Shown: positions 50,110-61,068 of the stretch, piece by piece | How the letters are laid out: each line of letters begins with the position of its first letter | Numbering within the stretch: position 1 is the first letter of the stretch | NCBI GenBank assembly: GCA_936432065.2 | Contig: OW386293.2 | Span: forward strand, 100,709,795-100,773,794 | Length of the DNA: 64,000 bases | Direction of reading: 5' to 3' | Origin: Rutpela maculata | Taxonomy: Eukaryota; Arthropoda; Insecta; Coleoptera; Cerambycidae | Position numbers and translations under genes: made by a program | The notes under the pieces: generated by a model | What the model was told of the DNA's origin: nothing | The model's database searches: none | The model's input: the letters and a program-made list of their open reading frames with translations, nothing else

Positions 50110-50373
50110 TGTGTTCCCATCCCTGGCAGAGGCTTTGAAACGGGTGGTTACAAATGCGAGTGTAAACAAGGCTTTGAATATCCCTTCGAAGATCCCATCA
50201 CGTATTATGATGGACAACTAATAGAAGCTGAGTTTAGCAACTTAGTCGATAACAACGAAACCCGCTTTGACATGTACAAGTGTCGTCTAGCAGGTGCTAG
50301 CAGTATACAGGCTAGTATAGTGACTATTTTGCTGTTGTTGTTTGTTCGTTTTGGATTTTTTGGTCCCAGATAA
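50110..50373 (+). CDS. Exon 6: EGF-like B core and GPI-like C-terminal tail
   Basis: Residues 713-799 and the TAA stop. The acceptor is TTCTCTTTTAG at 50109. Cysteines 713, 728, 730 and 770 repeat exon 3 spacing with GFETGGYKCECKQGFEYPF. After C770 comes a small-residue stretch (AGASS, 773-777) and a hydrophobic run (IVTILLLLFV, 782-791) ending FGPR, which fits a GPI-attachment signal; a single transmembrane anchor with a very short tail is the alternative. No seven-helix domain follows. Confidence 0.87.
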   Translation, partial: CVPIPGRGFETGGYKCECKQGFEYPFEDPITYYDGQLIEAEFSNLVDNNETRFDMYKCRLAGASSIQASIVTILLLLFVRFGFFGPR

Positions 50374-50444
50374 ATGTATACTTATTCTAAATACTTTAGA
50401 TCTGAGATACAAGGCCTTAGACACAGAAATTAGTGCCTTGTTAA

Positions 50445-50450
50445 AATAAA
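50445..50450 (+). terminator. Probable polyadenylation signal of the GPR158-like gene
   Basis: AATAAA 72 bp after the stop codon, followed by another AATA-rich stretch. This is the nearest canonical signal and precedes the Harbinger element at 50620. Confidence 0.6.
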
Positions 50451-50958
50451 TATAAATACTCTATATGTTTTAAAAACCGTCCAAAAAGTACTTTTCATAT
50501 TTTATTTTTTATTAAACCTAGTTTAAGTTTTGTTCTCAAATATTTTTTGTTTAAAGTTGACAAAAACTTGACATATTCTGACTTAAGCATTTAGATATTT
50601 GTTAAGTATAATTTAGTTAGGACCGGTTTATCAATGCAGGGTCTAATTTGCGTGTTAGCTAGCCCCAGCCTTCGACCTCGGGTCAAGGCGAGTGTATACT
50701 CGCATCCGTTTATCTACTACATTTTATGTGTAGGTTAGTAATGCTTTCTACAAAGATGCCAGCTCTAGGTTGATTGTGATTGGCCGAAAAATGAGTGATT
50801 TTCTGTTTGTTAGTTTTTTAAGTTTTTGTTACTAAGTTAAAAGCATTTGTTTGTTTTTGTCAAAAACTCACCTGACAGTGACAGCAACGAACAACAACAA
50901 TAATTATAATGTAAACTAGAATGCTTTCTGATCGATAGTTATATTTTAATTTTAAAAA

Positions 50959-51117
50959 ATGAGTAAAACCTCAACAAAGGTAGGCATACGCCCCAATTTT
51001 TCATCAGCAGAGCGATTGCTATTAATTAAAATAGCAAATAAACATAAACTCATAAAATAAAAAAAAACTTATGCAGTGCTTTGGAGGGACAAAGAAGCTT
51101 TTTGGCGCAAAATTTAA
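50959..51117 (+). pseudogene. Decayed Myb/SANT (MADF-like) protein start
   Basis: Reads MSKTSTKVGIRPNFSSAERL, then LLIKIANKHKLIK, a stop, then KKTYAVLWRDKEAFWRKI and a stop. The pattern PNFSS-E-LL-L-----K----I-KK----W-K-KEAFW-KI matches the Myb/SANT-like domain found in Harbinger accessory and NAIF1-type proteins. Two stops make it a pseudogene. Confidence 0.6.
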
Positions 51118-51187
51118 ATTTGTTGGCATTTATGCAATCTCCGGCATTTAATAAAAAAATACTTGTTGCGCAATGTCTTAATAGCGG

Positions 51188-51381
51188 GCATGGATTTAGT
51201 GGCGCCAGTAGATATTGGCACGCCAGTACAAAAAATATTGCACATATAAACAGTTACTGGCGAAAACTGGTGAGCAAGTCTTAACCCTGCATGCATTGAT
51301 GCATGCTCGCCAATAACTGTTTATATGTGCAATATTTTTTTACTGGCGTGCCAATATCTACTGGCGCCACTAAATCCATGC
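51188..51381. repeat. 194-bp near-perfect hairpin
   Basis: Arms 51188-51262 and 51308-51381 pair almost perfectly (GCATGGATTTAGTGGCGCCA outward). The loop itself contains a GCATGCAT/ATGCATGC palindrome at 51289-51306. It is nested in the Harbinger element. Confidence 0.85.
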
Positions 51382-51527
51382 ACGTATAAACCAGTTATAA
51401 TGTTAAAAGCAATTGGTGCTTTATTGGTGAAACTCCATTTCTACAATACCATAAAATAGATTTTAATATTTGCTTCTGAAACAATGTCTTGTTCAAAAAT
51501 AAATATTACTGTAAGCTTTCTAAATAA

Positions 51528-51965
51528 TAATAATAATAAAAGTGCTTTATTGGCATCACCAGAAGGCCATCGACCGAAGTCGTTCAGCCTGTTACAATTA
51601 AAGTAATTTATATTCACATTTTATAATATAATAGACCAGATGGTCACGGTGGAGGGTCTGTTACTAGCCCACTCACATATCAACCTAACCTAACTCTAAC
51701 TTACACATTTTGTTATTACAATGTATTGGTATGATGTGAAAAAAAAAAAGAACAAGTTTCATTGTAGTTCATTCAGTGTGGTGATTTTGATAAAGAAGAT
51801 TGTTGGAGAGGTTAATAATGAGGATTTCTGAGTTATCCGGTTTTGGTAATGGATTGCAATGTTGAAGTTTCTGCTATTTCTAAGTTTTTACTGACTGGTC
51901 TTCTCGTGTCAAGGTATAGTGGTGGCTATGTTCTATTATTGGTCGGCAGATTGTTGGCTTCCTAA
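51528..51965 (-). mobile_element. LINE 3' end, same family as 41559-47815
   Basis: The AAT-repeat tail (51528-51540) and the following AAAAGTGCTTTATTGGCAT, then GCCATCGACCGAAGTCGTTC, match the 3' end at 41559-41630. The homology extends loosely to about 51965. 5'-truncated; no open frame. Confidence 0.7.
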
Positions 51966-52194
51966 TTTAAGCAAAAAATAACTTTGATTTTTCACTCAAC
52001 TGTCAACAACAAACATACAATTTTTAGGTTAACTTCAGGCTAACAGGAATAACTCTCACCTTGAAGCTCGGGCTAAACTGTCTCTGACTTTAGCCCAGGG
52101 TTATTTTTAACCCGACTAAACTAAACATTTTATCCTGGAGTTAGCGTTTAACCCTGGGGCAGGCTAACCTAACCTGGTATTGGTAAACCGGTCC

Positions 52195-53190
52195 TTAAAG
52201 TCATTCCCTTAGTTAACCCTCTTGTTTCGTGTTAAGTCGATGTATATTTTTTATACCGTACTATAGGCCGAGATGCAATTTTATTTTAAAAATTTAACTT
52301 TTTATTAGGATATTTACTACTTACCCATATGTACAAAAAAACTGTGTATATATTTTAGCAGTGTGTTCATTTATCATTCCGGTTAGAGAAAAACATGACC
52401 ATTTTGTATAAATTTCCTAGTTTTAAGTAATTTAGTTAACATTACAGTTTAGTGCTGTTTTATCTTTGCATCCTCTCGAATAGTTTACAGGAAATTGCCA
52501 GTAATATGCAAAAGGTAAAATAAAGCACAATTGTATAGTTTTTTTACTTTAATAATGGCCATATAAGAGCCAAAAAATGTTGTTATATGTTCCGTCCAAC
52601 AAAATATTTAATCTTTTATTAATTTTTATACATATGTTTTTTAAAAAGATGTTTTGTATGTATTTATACATTTAGTTTTAATAAAAATGTCTTATCAATA
52701 TAACGCTTTTATTTAAACCATAATTTTCAAGCAACACGGTAAACACAGTATTAATTGTAATCGTCCCAAAATTCGAGTTTTTGACGGATTTTGATTCAAT
52801 ATCTCCCCCAGATAATGAAAAAGGAATCTTTGAAAAAAAAACCATTGCTTAATCTAGCTCCGAAACGAATAGAGAACTTGTGCATAAAAATTAAATTTGG
52901 AAAATAATACTTGCAAATGTAAACCATCATTGAAAAACCCGTAGTTCATGAAGAAAACAATTTGAATTCCTTCTATTAATAAGCTATTAGTCGGAATAAT
53001 TTAAGCTATTCTTGTTATGCTCTGCCATTAACTGTGACATCAACTAATACGATATATTTCAGACTACTAGAACTTATGTAATATTCCTTTTTTACAAATA
53101 TTTTGTGCTAATTTATCATGGCTTTAAAAGTAAATATTGTTTTAAATTTACCCACCGTGGATATGTTAATGGTGACATTTATAAAAAACA
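52195..53190. other. AT-rich DNA after the Harbinger element
   Basis: No supported gene. Low-complexity AT-rich stretches only. Confidence 0.4.
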
Positions 53191-54211
53191 CGGAACATTT
53201 TTCTCTTTATGAAGTTTGCGGTGTTCAAGTTAGCAAGTAGAACATTTTTTACTCAAATAGAAATCCTATTAAATTCGCCCATTTCTAATCACGTGTGCGA
53301 AAACAACCAATCAGAACAGCATTACACTGATAATTTTTTACTGAATGTATTAACCAATCAAAATTTTGTATTTCATGTCGTGTCAAAATTCATCCAATCA
53401 GTACAAGATTACAGCGATAACACGCATACATGTGGTGTTATCAGCCAAGGCACAAATGATTGAAATTCAACGAATGTTAAATTAGGAAGTTTCCATTTTT
53501 CTCATTTTCTCGTAATAAATAGTCGTAAAAATCTAAAAAATATCTGTAATTTTTTTTAAAATTATCTATAAATAAAAAAGTTATGGTCCTTCCAAGTTTA
53601 AAATGCTGCGATCATCTGGGCTGAGGCTCGATTACGTCACAATACATGATTCCGCCAACAGCGAGCGGGCGCGGGCACCTTTATACTCGCTGGCAGGCAC
53701 CGGCAGTTTATAGCCAGCTTGCATTTGAGAGCCGAAAAAATTGCTAAAACATGCAATTTTGGTCCGTTCATATTTTTCGAAAAACAGCATTGGGACGGCC
53801 GTATGATATCGCGACGTAAAGAGGAAGTCTTCCAGATAAACCTGATCGTAAATTGCACGGCGAAATTCGAAAATTCGGCTCGGCACGAACTAATCAAAAG
53901 TGACATTTCAGAAAATCGAGCACATGCACTAAATAAAGGGAACATACGGCGGGCCGCCGGCATGGCAAGTCAGCGCGTTGTGTATTGTGAAGTCACGGTA
54001 GACTTCAGCAGAGGCGAAGTATTCAAATAAGAAATTGAATAAGTTCGTCAGATATCGAGATAATTTTTTTTTTTTTTATCTGAAAGACTACTAAATGAGG
54101 TTGAATGTACATGATATTTCTAAAATAGGAAACTTCCTAATTGAAAATCAATTTAGAAAAATGTCACAAAGGTTTGTAGTTCAGGAACGGCGTCATCGAA
54201 AGGGGATGATA
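53191..54211. other. Repeat fragments and a GC-richer block
   Basis: 53209-53330 shares CCATTTCTAATCACGTGTGC with 55338-55357, so it is part of the repeat family described further right. 53590-54030 is GC-richer (GCGAGCGGGCGCGGGCACC) and contains overlapping open frames on both strands with no recognisable domain, so no gene is called. Confidence 0.45.
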
Positions 54212-54954
54212 GTTGCATTAAATGAGGTAGTAGATTTTTTTTTATCTTGCATGTATTGTAGAGAGAATGTAGAATCCAAGTTTTAGACCACCAAACCCTT
54301 GGCAAATTTTTGTGAGAACGAAAAAACCACGAATTTTTGGCACTTTTCTCAGTTTGTGGCCTATAACTTAAAAACAATGCATCCAATCGAAAAGTCATCT
54401 ATTATCAAAATTAAAGAGCATTAAATTTCGCTTCGAATGACTACCTCAAAGTTGAAATTTCATATATAATTTCAGAGATATGGGCGTAATTGGCAGTCGA
54501 ATAACAACAATTTTTACCAACATGTAAAAAATCCACACTAGGTAACTTTTTAAACGTCTTCAGCTCTGAAATGGCTAATCTAAATGAAAAAAATCTATAT
54601 AATGAAAGTTGTAGAGCATATGCAATTTCAAGTTCATAGATTACCTGGTTTTCCAATTTTTGGAATTTTAAGAAAAGATCAATATTAAGCAAAAAAAAAT
54701 TCAACCTTGAGGTACTCACTCGAAGCGAGATTTAATGCTCTTTAATTTTGATAATAAATGACTTTTCGATTGGATGCATTGTTTTTAAGTTATAGGCCAC
54801 GAACTGGAAAAAGTGCCAAAAATTCGTGGTTTTTTCGTTCTCACAAAAATTTGCCAAGGGTTTGGAGGTCTAAAACTTGAATTCTATATACTCTCTACAA
54901 TACATACAAGATAAAAAAAAAATCTACTACCTCATATAATGCAACTATAAAATA
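54212..54954. mobile_element. Fold-back element, about 740 bp
   Basis: The arms (54212-54462 and 54695-54954) are near-identical inverses; shared words include GTTGCATTAAATGAGGTAG and GGCCTATAACTTAAAAACAA. The loop is about 230 bp. Non-coding. Confidence 0.85.
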
Positions 54955-55114
54955 CCACGTTATTGAACTATTGGTAATGTTTCAAACGATTCAATTAATC
55001 AAATTGTATTAGAAAGTACACCCAAAAACATCATTAAAAGTAAAAAGTATACGTGGAAAATGTTTTTAGAATTTTTTTCGATCAGAAAATATGAATTGAA
55101 TGGAGAGTAAAAAA

Positions 55115-56705
55115 TTATCTTACCCGAATACACCTCGAACATTGACAAATACTCAAAATTTTGCCGTAGAGAATGCTTCAGGCGTGTTACTTAAGATAAT
55201 AGCCCAAGGCCGTAGACTGACCAAGCAACACGCTTTCAGCAGTCTCTGACAAAATTATCTCGGTATTATCGATGCTCTAGGTGTATTATAGGTGAAAATT
55301 TTTAGCTCAAATAGCAATCGTATTAAATTCGTCCATTTCTAATCACGTGTGCTGAAACAACCAATCGGAACAGAATTACACTGAAAAGATCTTTTCACTT
55401 ATGTCATCCAGTTTGACAGTAATGACAGTTCAATAATTTAAAGTTCATTTTTTGACAATGTCGATTTAGAACTGCAAATAATAATTTAATGAATATAATA
55501 ATGGAGGAAAACACACCAAATAATACATAATACATAATCTACATTTAATTTTACAAATTGCTCTTTTAATAATTATGTTTTTAATAAATAGTTTTGAACA
55601 AATAAATAAAATAGATTGCAAAAAATTTTCTGTGCGAATACCCCTCGAACGTTGATAAACAGCTCATAATTTTATCACAACTTCCTCAAGCACATTGCTT
55701 TTAGGTAATATCCCTCCGCCTACGGCGTCGGGATATTACCAAGCAAGTGCTTTCAGAAACTGATACAATTATTTCGTATTATCAACGTCCTTGGGATATT
55801 ATAGCTGATAATCTCCCTAGGACAATTATCACTTATCTCATCCAGTTTGACAGTTCAATAATTTAAAATTTATTCTTTGACAATGTCACAATGGGGTCAT
55901 TTAGTCAAATTTTTTCATATTGAACTTTTTATTACAATTGTGCAAAGTAATCATCAAATAATTATTACACTGAAAATTTGAGTTCGATCCGATATGTAGT
56001 TCCAGAAATATACTGCTTTAAAATCTAATTCTTCATAAGCTGAAGTGGTCGAATCACTGACGTAAATCTCTCCACAGTCCTACCTCGCTTACCTTATAAT
56101 CTTGCCCACCGCAATCGAATGTCAGTGTTAGTATTAGGAGACACAGAAGCAGTATCTTTTAATTAGACATCTAGGCAAGCGGCTCGGCTACGTCTACGTC
56201 TCCCGATGCGATAGAGAGATTGACGTCACACAGCTATAATACGAAAGCGCCACGCATTGATATGTTCTTGATTAATTTTGAAGCCTATAAAGACCCTAGA
56301 AAATTCTTTTTTTTGCATTTCGCTCTAGAATTAATAGATCCTTCAGAAAACGTAATAAAAAAAAATGCTAAATGAGCCCATTACGATTTGGCAATGCAAA
56401 TAACGATTTGATAAATGTAATAGAGGAAAATAATACAATCAAAAGTAAAAGTTACATCTGGGATACATTTAGGGACTTTTGAAATAGTTTTGAATAAATA
56501 AATAAAATAAATTGCAAAAAATTTTCTTTGCAAATGCTAATCAAACGTTGATAAATAACTTCCTCAAGCACATTGCTTTTAGGTAATATCCCTCTACCTA
56601 CGGCGTCGGGATATTACAAAGCAACGTGCTTTCAGAAACTGTGATAAAATTATTTCGTGTTATCAACATCCTTGGGACATTACAGCTGATAATATCAGTT
56701 CATTT
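55115..56705. repeat. Three diverged copies of a unit with a GGTAATATCCC palindrome
   Basis: Units lie at about 55115-55310, 55590-55812 and 56475-56700. The last two share GGTAATATCCCTC, CCTACGGCGTCGGGATATTA and TGCTTTCAGAAACTG; the first is more diverged. The core is an inverted repeat, GGTAATATCCC...GGGATATTACC. 55290-55400 also matches 53209-53330. No coding. Confidence 0.75.
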
Positions 56706-57588
56706 TATTATTTTAATAAACCCGAAAACAATTCAAACGATTAAATGACACAAAAAAACATTGTTTTAAACCTACTAGTATAGTAATAAACGCTTTCAAA
56801 AGAGAAAAAATAATTGAGTCTAAAGTATAAAATAAAAAAGATTAGATATATGTTTTTTTTTGTCTGACAATAATTATAACCTGCTACTTATAAATAAGTG
56901 TCTTGGACAAAGCAAAATGGAGAGCAAAACTTATGTTTTGCATTATTTAGGATAAAATAGGTAAAAAATTTCTATTAAATTCGGTTAATAAAAATGCGTT
57001 AAGTATGGGACCTATACAGGGTGTTTCAGTTAATATTCCCTCAGCTGATATCTGGGAAACTAAAAAATATATTTTTACTCTGTAAAGGTAATAGATTTCT
57101 GTTGTTTTTTAGGAAGTAAAATTTACTATTATAACATCACCAGAGATGGCGCTGTAGTTTAAAAATATTTTTCGATCAAAGAAGCTTTGAAACATGCCAT
57201 TCGATTAAGAACTAAATCTTAAGCAAAATTGTTCTTATTTGAAAAAGTCAGATCTGCAGTAATTTTTTAGATATTTTCGAAGATATTTTAATTTTATTGT
57301 CTAACTTTTTAGAGTAATTTTCTTTAAATTACTGTTATTTTTTTAATATTGGTTTTCGGATGTAGGTTCTTGGTAACTTTTTTGCCTGCTATAAGAGAAT
57401 TATTTACTGGTGGTAAATTTTTTTTAATATCACTTCCGATTTTACTGGAAACTGCTTTAAACTGAGAAAATTAAATTAAAAGAATTGGAACATTCTTGTT
57501 ATACACTTCCTATCTCTTGGATGTATTAATTATATTTTTAATTTTACTTTCCACATTACTTAGAAAATAAAAATCGAAAAAAATTGAT
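56706..57588. other. AT-rich DNA with ACAGGGTGTTTC motif
   Basis: TACAGGGTGTTTCAGTTAAT near 57013 resembles the start of short insect repeats. No inverted partner or coding frame was confirmed. Confidence 0.35.
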
Positions 57589-57662
57589 CCCTGTCCGAGA
57601 TTTGATCTGTGAACTATCGCATGGAAAACGGGATTGTTAACCACTCGACTATGCCTAGAGCA
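57589..57662 (-). tRNA. tRNA-like sequence (Glu-like), likely pseudogene or SINE head
   Basis: The - strand reads GCATAGTCGAGTGGTTAA (A-box-like), TCCCGTTTTCCATG (anticodon arm with a TTC-like loop) and ATCAAATCTCGG (weak B box). Acceptor and T stems do not pair well, so this is probably a tRNA-derived SINE fragment or decayed tRNA-Glu rather than a working tRNA. Confidence 0.3.
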
Positions 57663-58369
57663 GGGTACTTAAGTTAAGTTCTGACTTTCTACTCTCTTTA
57701 GCCATGAAAAAATTGTAATTGTTTATTTATTAAATAATTTTCGTTTGTGTGTCGTTTTAAGAATAAGTTTACAAAATTTGTCCGAAGTATGGCCCATAAA
57801 GTCAAGTAAAGTCTAACTTGGCGGATGTATGAGTTGATAACAATGTACGATTTGATATGCGATGCGAACAGAGCCATATTGCAATGGCGCAGAGAGAAAC
57901 TAGTCGCATATGTCTGATCCTCTTGGTTTATATGATGAAGCGACCTTGATTTTACCAATGTTGATAAAGTTAATATGTTATTAATTTATGGACAAAACAA
58001 TAAAAATTCAACAGCAGCCAAAATTATCAATTACGATTTCCCAACAGACCACAACCCAATCCCAAGACTTTTTCCAGTTTGTGTAAACATTTAAAAAATT
58101 ATGGTAGTTTTATAAAACCAAAACCTGAAAGAATATGAACAGCAAGAACCCAGGAGAATACGGTTCTAGTTTTACAAATCATTAATAATGATCTCCATTC
58201 ATCATTGCGACAAATAAGAGCCTCCACTAACATATCACTATCGTCGTGCCAAAAAATCTTAACAGAAAACAAGTACTTTCCATATACTTAAACCATATTT
58301 ATTACATCATTTACTACTGCCCGGGGGCTATGACCATTGCTTAACCTCTCCTGCCGAGTTTTCTGTTTT

Positions 58370-59190
58370 TACTTCCACATCCAGTGGACAAAAAAATTTT
58401 TATTTTTCAAATACGCTTAGAATGTCATGAAACGTCGAGGTATCAAGTTTGAGCGAAAAAAAAAAATTCTGTCTGTCGGTCTGTAACTTTTTTTGTGCGC
58501 ACGTTTACTCTGGAACCGTTTGAGATATTGACTTGAAATTTGGTACACATATGTATTTTATTTTTTATATATTTATTATACGGCAGAGCCAGTTTACATT
58601 TTATAATTCAATAAATGAGAGTATAATTACATAAAAATAGTTTTGAAATAATACATAAAATAAGAAAAATAAAAAACATTTTTTACAAATATAATAAAAT
58701 TTAGCTGCACCATGTTTTAATTTTAATTACTTATACAATGTTTAACTTGGTTTTTGGATGAATATAGTGACGAGCCAAAGAGTTCTATATCTTTATGGAA
58801 TGAGTTTGCTGTTCTGAGTAACCTGCTTATGGGCTCGTTTTGACCATAATTTGTAGGATGAAAAGGTATTTTAAAGAATTCTGAATTTCTTGTTCTACGA
58901 TCGTTCATATTAAAGCTAATCAATGAAGTATCTTTAACGAGATCTAAAACTAGATTATATTTTCATCTTGTTCCGTCGAAGGGTTGTGGTGTAAATTGGG
59001 GTAAATTTGAAGTAAATAGGTAAATCAAGCAGGTAAGAGTTCATAAAATTGATATTTAGTATAGACAAGAGAAGCTAAGGTCTCAAAAAAAATGTTGGCA
59101 TTAGCCACCCCCATTACCACCCCCACCCCATTATTAAAGGGGATGAAAAAAAAAAGTGATTTAATGTGTGTACAAGAACCAGAAACCGAA
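58370..59190. mobile_element. CTTCCACATCC-type MITE, copy 3, interrupted
   Basis: Begins ACTTCCACATCCAGTGG and follows copy 1 (20657-21320) closely through GTGCGCACGTTTACTCTGG and the C-rich tracts. It is interrupted at about 58555-58935 by a LINE fragment and truncated at about 59190 (ACAAGAACCAGAAACC). Confidence 0.78.
58555..58935 (-). mobile_element. LINE 3' fragment within the MITE
   Basis: The - strand encodes MNDRRTRNSEFFKIPFHPTN, YGQNEPISRLLRTANSF, the typical extreme C-terminus of a CR1/jockey-type RT ORF, followed by an AT-rich 3' UTR. The MITE sequence resumes on both sides, so the insertion boundaries are clear to within a few bases. Confidence 0.7.
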
Positions 59191-60304
59191 GATTGTTTGG
59201 TGCTCGTGTATTATGTCGTTAAATTCACAGAGAGGTGTATATGGATTTGAACAACTTTTGAGGAGACACAATTAAAGTTTACCAGTTTTTCATTTTGTCA
59301 TTACCAGAGAAGTATTAGACCAGTTGTATTGAGTTTTTGTATACAGGAAGGGTAATTTTGAAAATAATGATATACGCTCTTTCTTAATTTTGTTTTATTA
59401 AACGAGTCCATATGCGCCCATTATACTGGAGCGGATCTGGCGAGAAAATGAAGATCTTTGAAACAAACTTTTTAAATTTTTTTTTTTTGACAATTTGGTT
59501 ACACACATTCTCTTTTATCATGCTATCAAGTTCAGTTCAGCTTAATCACATGAGGTGAGGAGGAATTCGCATTTAAAATTCGCAAAAACACGGTTTTTTA
59601 CAATAACTTTGCTATTATTGACTTGACGAAAAAAAAGTTAAATCAAAAATTGAAAACCTCGTGGAAGCGCATAATCTGGTAAAAAAATTTCCAAATCGGA
59701 CGGTAACTTTTCGTGAATTTTTTTTTAAATACGCGTTTTTTTTGCAGTAACACTAATATACAAAAAAGTAATTCCTTAATTTTTTCACGAAAAAAAGGAG
59801 TCTGAGATTTTTTTGAGGTAGGTGAAATAGATAATAATTGATGGAGCCGGAGGATGGGGGTGGTGGACCAATTAAGGGAGGGAGAGGAGGTAGGGAAAGG
59901 AAAATTATTCAACCCCCCCAAACTTTTTTCCCTGTCGTGCGATTTTAAAAAAACAAAATGAAATTTGTTCGCTGTTATCTCTAGTATTTTACTGATTGAT
60001 TTTTTTTATCTTTTTCAAACAAACAAATTTGTGAGAGGGGAAAAATTTTTTGCATTTTTTTCCAAATACGTAGGAAAGGGTTCAGAGGAGAAGCTTTTTT
60101 ACAGGTAAGTGAGGATCTTTTTTATCTTTATTTAAGAAAAGAAAATTGTCGCAATCCAAGCAATAGGAAGGGAGGCAGGGGGCATAATGCGTTTGCGGGA
60201 ATAAAGGGTTAAAGAAAAGAGATAGGGACTTCGGACCTTGATATTCGGCAATATACATTTTTTTTCCATCTTATTATTTTGTCAATGCATCTTTTATCAA
60301 ATAT

Positions 60305-61068
60305 TAAACTGCCGAAACGGCAGTTTATAAATAAGTTGCACTATTACTATACTGCCCTGCTAAGCAAGAAGGTCGTAACTGACATTTTGTTGCTTTTGAG
60401 ATAATCGCATTTTTCGATTATTTACAATGCCACATTTTCAATGGGAAATTCTCAATTTTTTGAATGATAGCTTTTTTTATTAGAACAATTTTTATTGTTT
60501 AAGTTTCTTTATGAAATATTAAACGTTTTTCAAAAAAATGCAGATACGACTTTTTTTAAGAAAAAAATTGAGAAAATACAATAAATAAATGTCGTAAGTG
60601 AATAAAAAAGTATATTTCTGAAAAATATTACAACAAAAATTGCTCTGATTAAATTAAAAGAATGTTATTTATTAAAGAGTCAGTCATTAAGGAGTTCATT
60701 GATTAAGATAAAATACACTTTTTTCAGGACCACACTGAATCGTCAGATGTAAACAATCCCACATAACTTTAAATTGGTAGTCGTAACTGCACATTTTTAT
60801 TTTGTATTGCCATGCTAATTTGTCGTATCTACCGTATAGATACGACATTTATGCTTGGTAATATCAGATAGGACAATTTTTCTTAGTAAAATCAGTATAC
60901 TTTGCAGATATGACAAATTTTAAATTGAATTTGTATCGTTTATTATGAAGATACGACCTTGAAAATGTACCAGAAGTTGCTTGGGTGGCTGTAGATGCGA
61001 CAAATGTAAATAACTCAATTTTCATGAAAATGTCAGTTATGACCTTCTTGCTTAGCATGGCAGTATAG
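60305..61068. repeat. Loop region with nested inverted repeats and an AGATACGAC motif
   Basis: CTGCTAAGCAAGAAGGTCGT (left, from 60357) is mirrored at 61027-61068. There are short perfect hairpins at 60305-60325 (AACTGCCGAAACGGCAGTT) and 60822-60846 (arms GTCGTATCTA/TAGATACGAC). AGATACGAC-like 9-mers recur at 60542, 60838, 60906, 60949 and 60993, with GTCGTA on the other strand at 60372, 60592, 60779 and 60822. No coding. Confidence 0.65.

Larger units (their letters stand above)
28771..50373 (+). other. Six-exon gene: tandem GPR158-like ectodomain protein, no 7TM
   Basis: Exons join as 28771-29663, 35225-35354, 35411-35576, 36582-37410, 49908-50025 and 50110-50373, giving 2,400 nt and 799 residues without a stop; all junctions are GT-AG. 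The protein is a signal peptide, Cache-like A plus EGF-like A (about 20-396), Cache-like B plus EGF-like B (about 397-770), then a hydrophobic tail. In GPR158 and GPR179 a Cache domain and an EGF-like segment precede seven helices; here the reading ends without them. Location is expected to be secreted or GPI-anchored at the cell surface. Many N-glycosylation sites (NRT, NAS, NKT, NQT, NET) support this. Ligand and function are unknown. Confidence 0.8.
50620..52194. mobile_element. PIF/Harbinger-type DNA transposon, 1.58 kb, with TTA duplication
   Basis: Ends: GGACCGGTTTATCAATGCAG (left) and its imperfect inverse, GGACCGGTTTACCAATACCA (right, reverse-complemented). TTA flanks both sides (50617-50619 and 52195-52197), the 3-bp duplication typical of PIF/Harbinger. 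Inside, a broken MADF/Myb-SANT-like start (50959 onward) fits the DNA-binding accessory protein of this group; no DDE transposase was seen. It holds two nested inserts: a 194-bp hairpin (51188-51381) and a LINE 3' end (51528-51965). Confidence 0.85.

Noticed and set aside
50445..50460. A possible further exon or 7TM region downstream of exon 6
   Set aside because: In-frame stop, polyA signal and then a transposon follow; no helix-rich frame is present up to the window end.
53637..54030. Overlapping frames on both strands in a GC-richer block
   Set aside because: No recognisable domain; composition alone explains the open frames.
55115..56705. CRISPR-like spaced repeats
   Set aside because: Units are about 200 bp, diverged and irregularly spaced in a eukaryotic repeat context.
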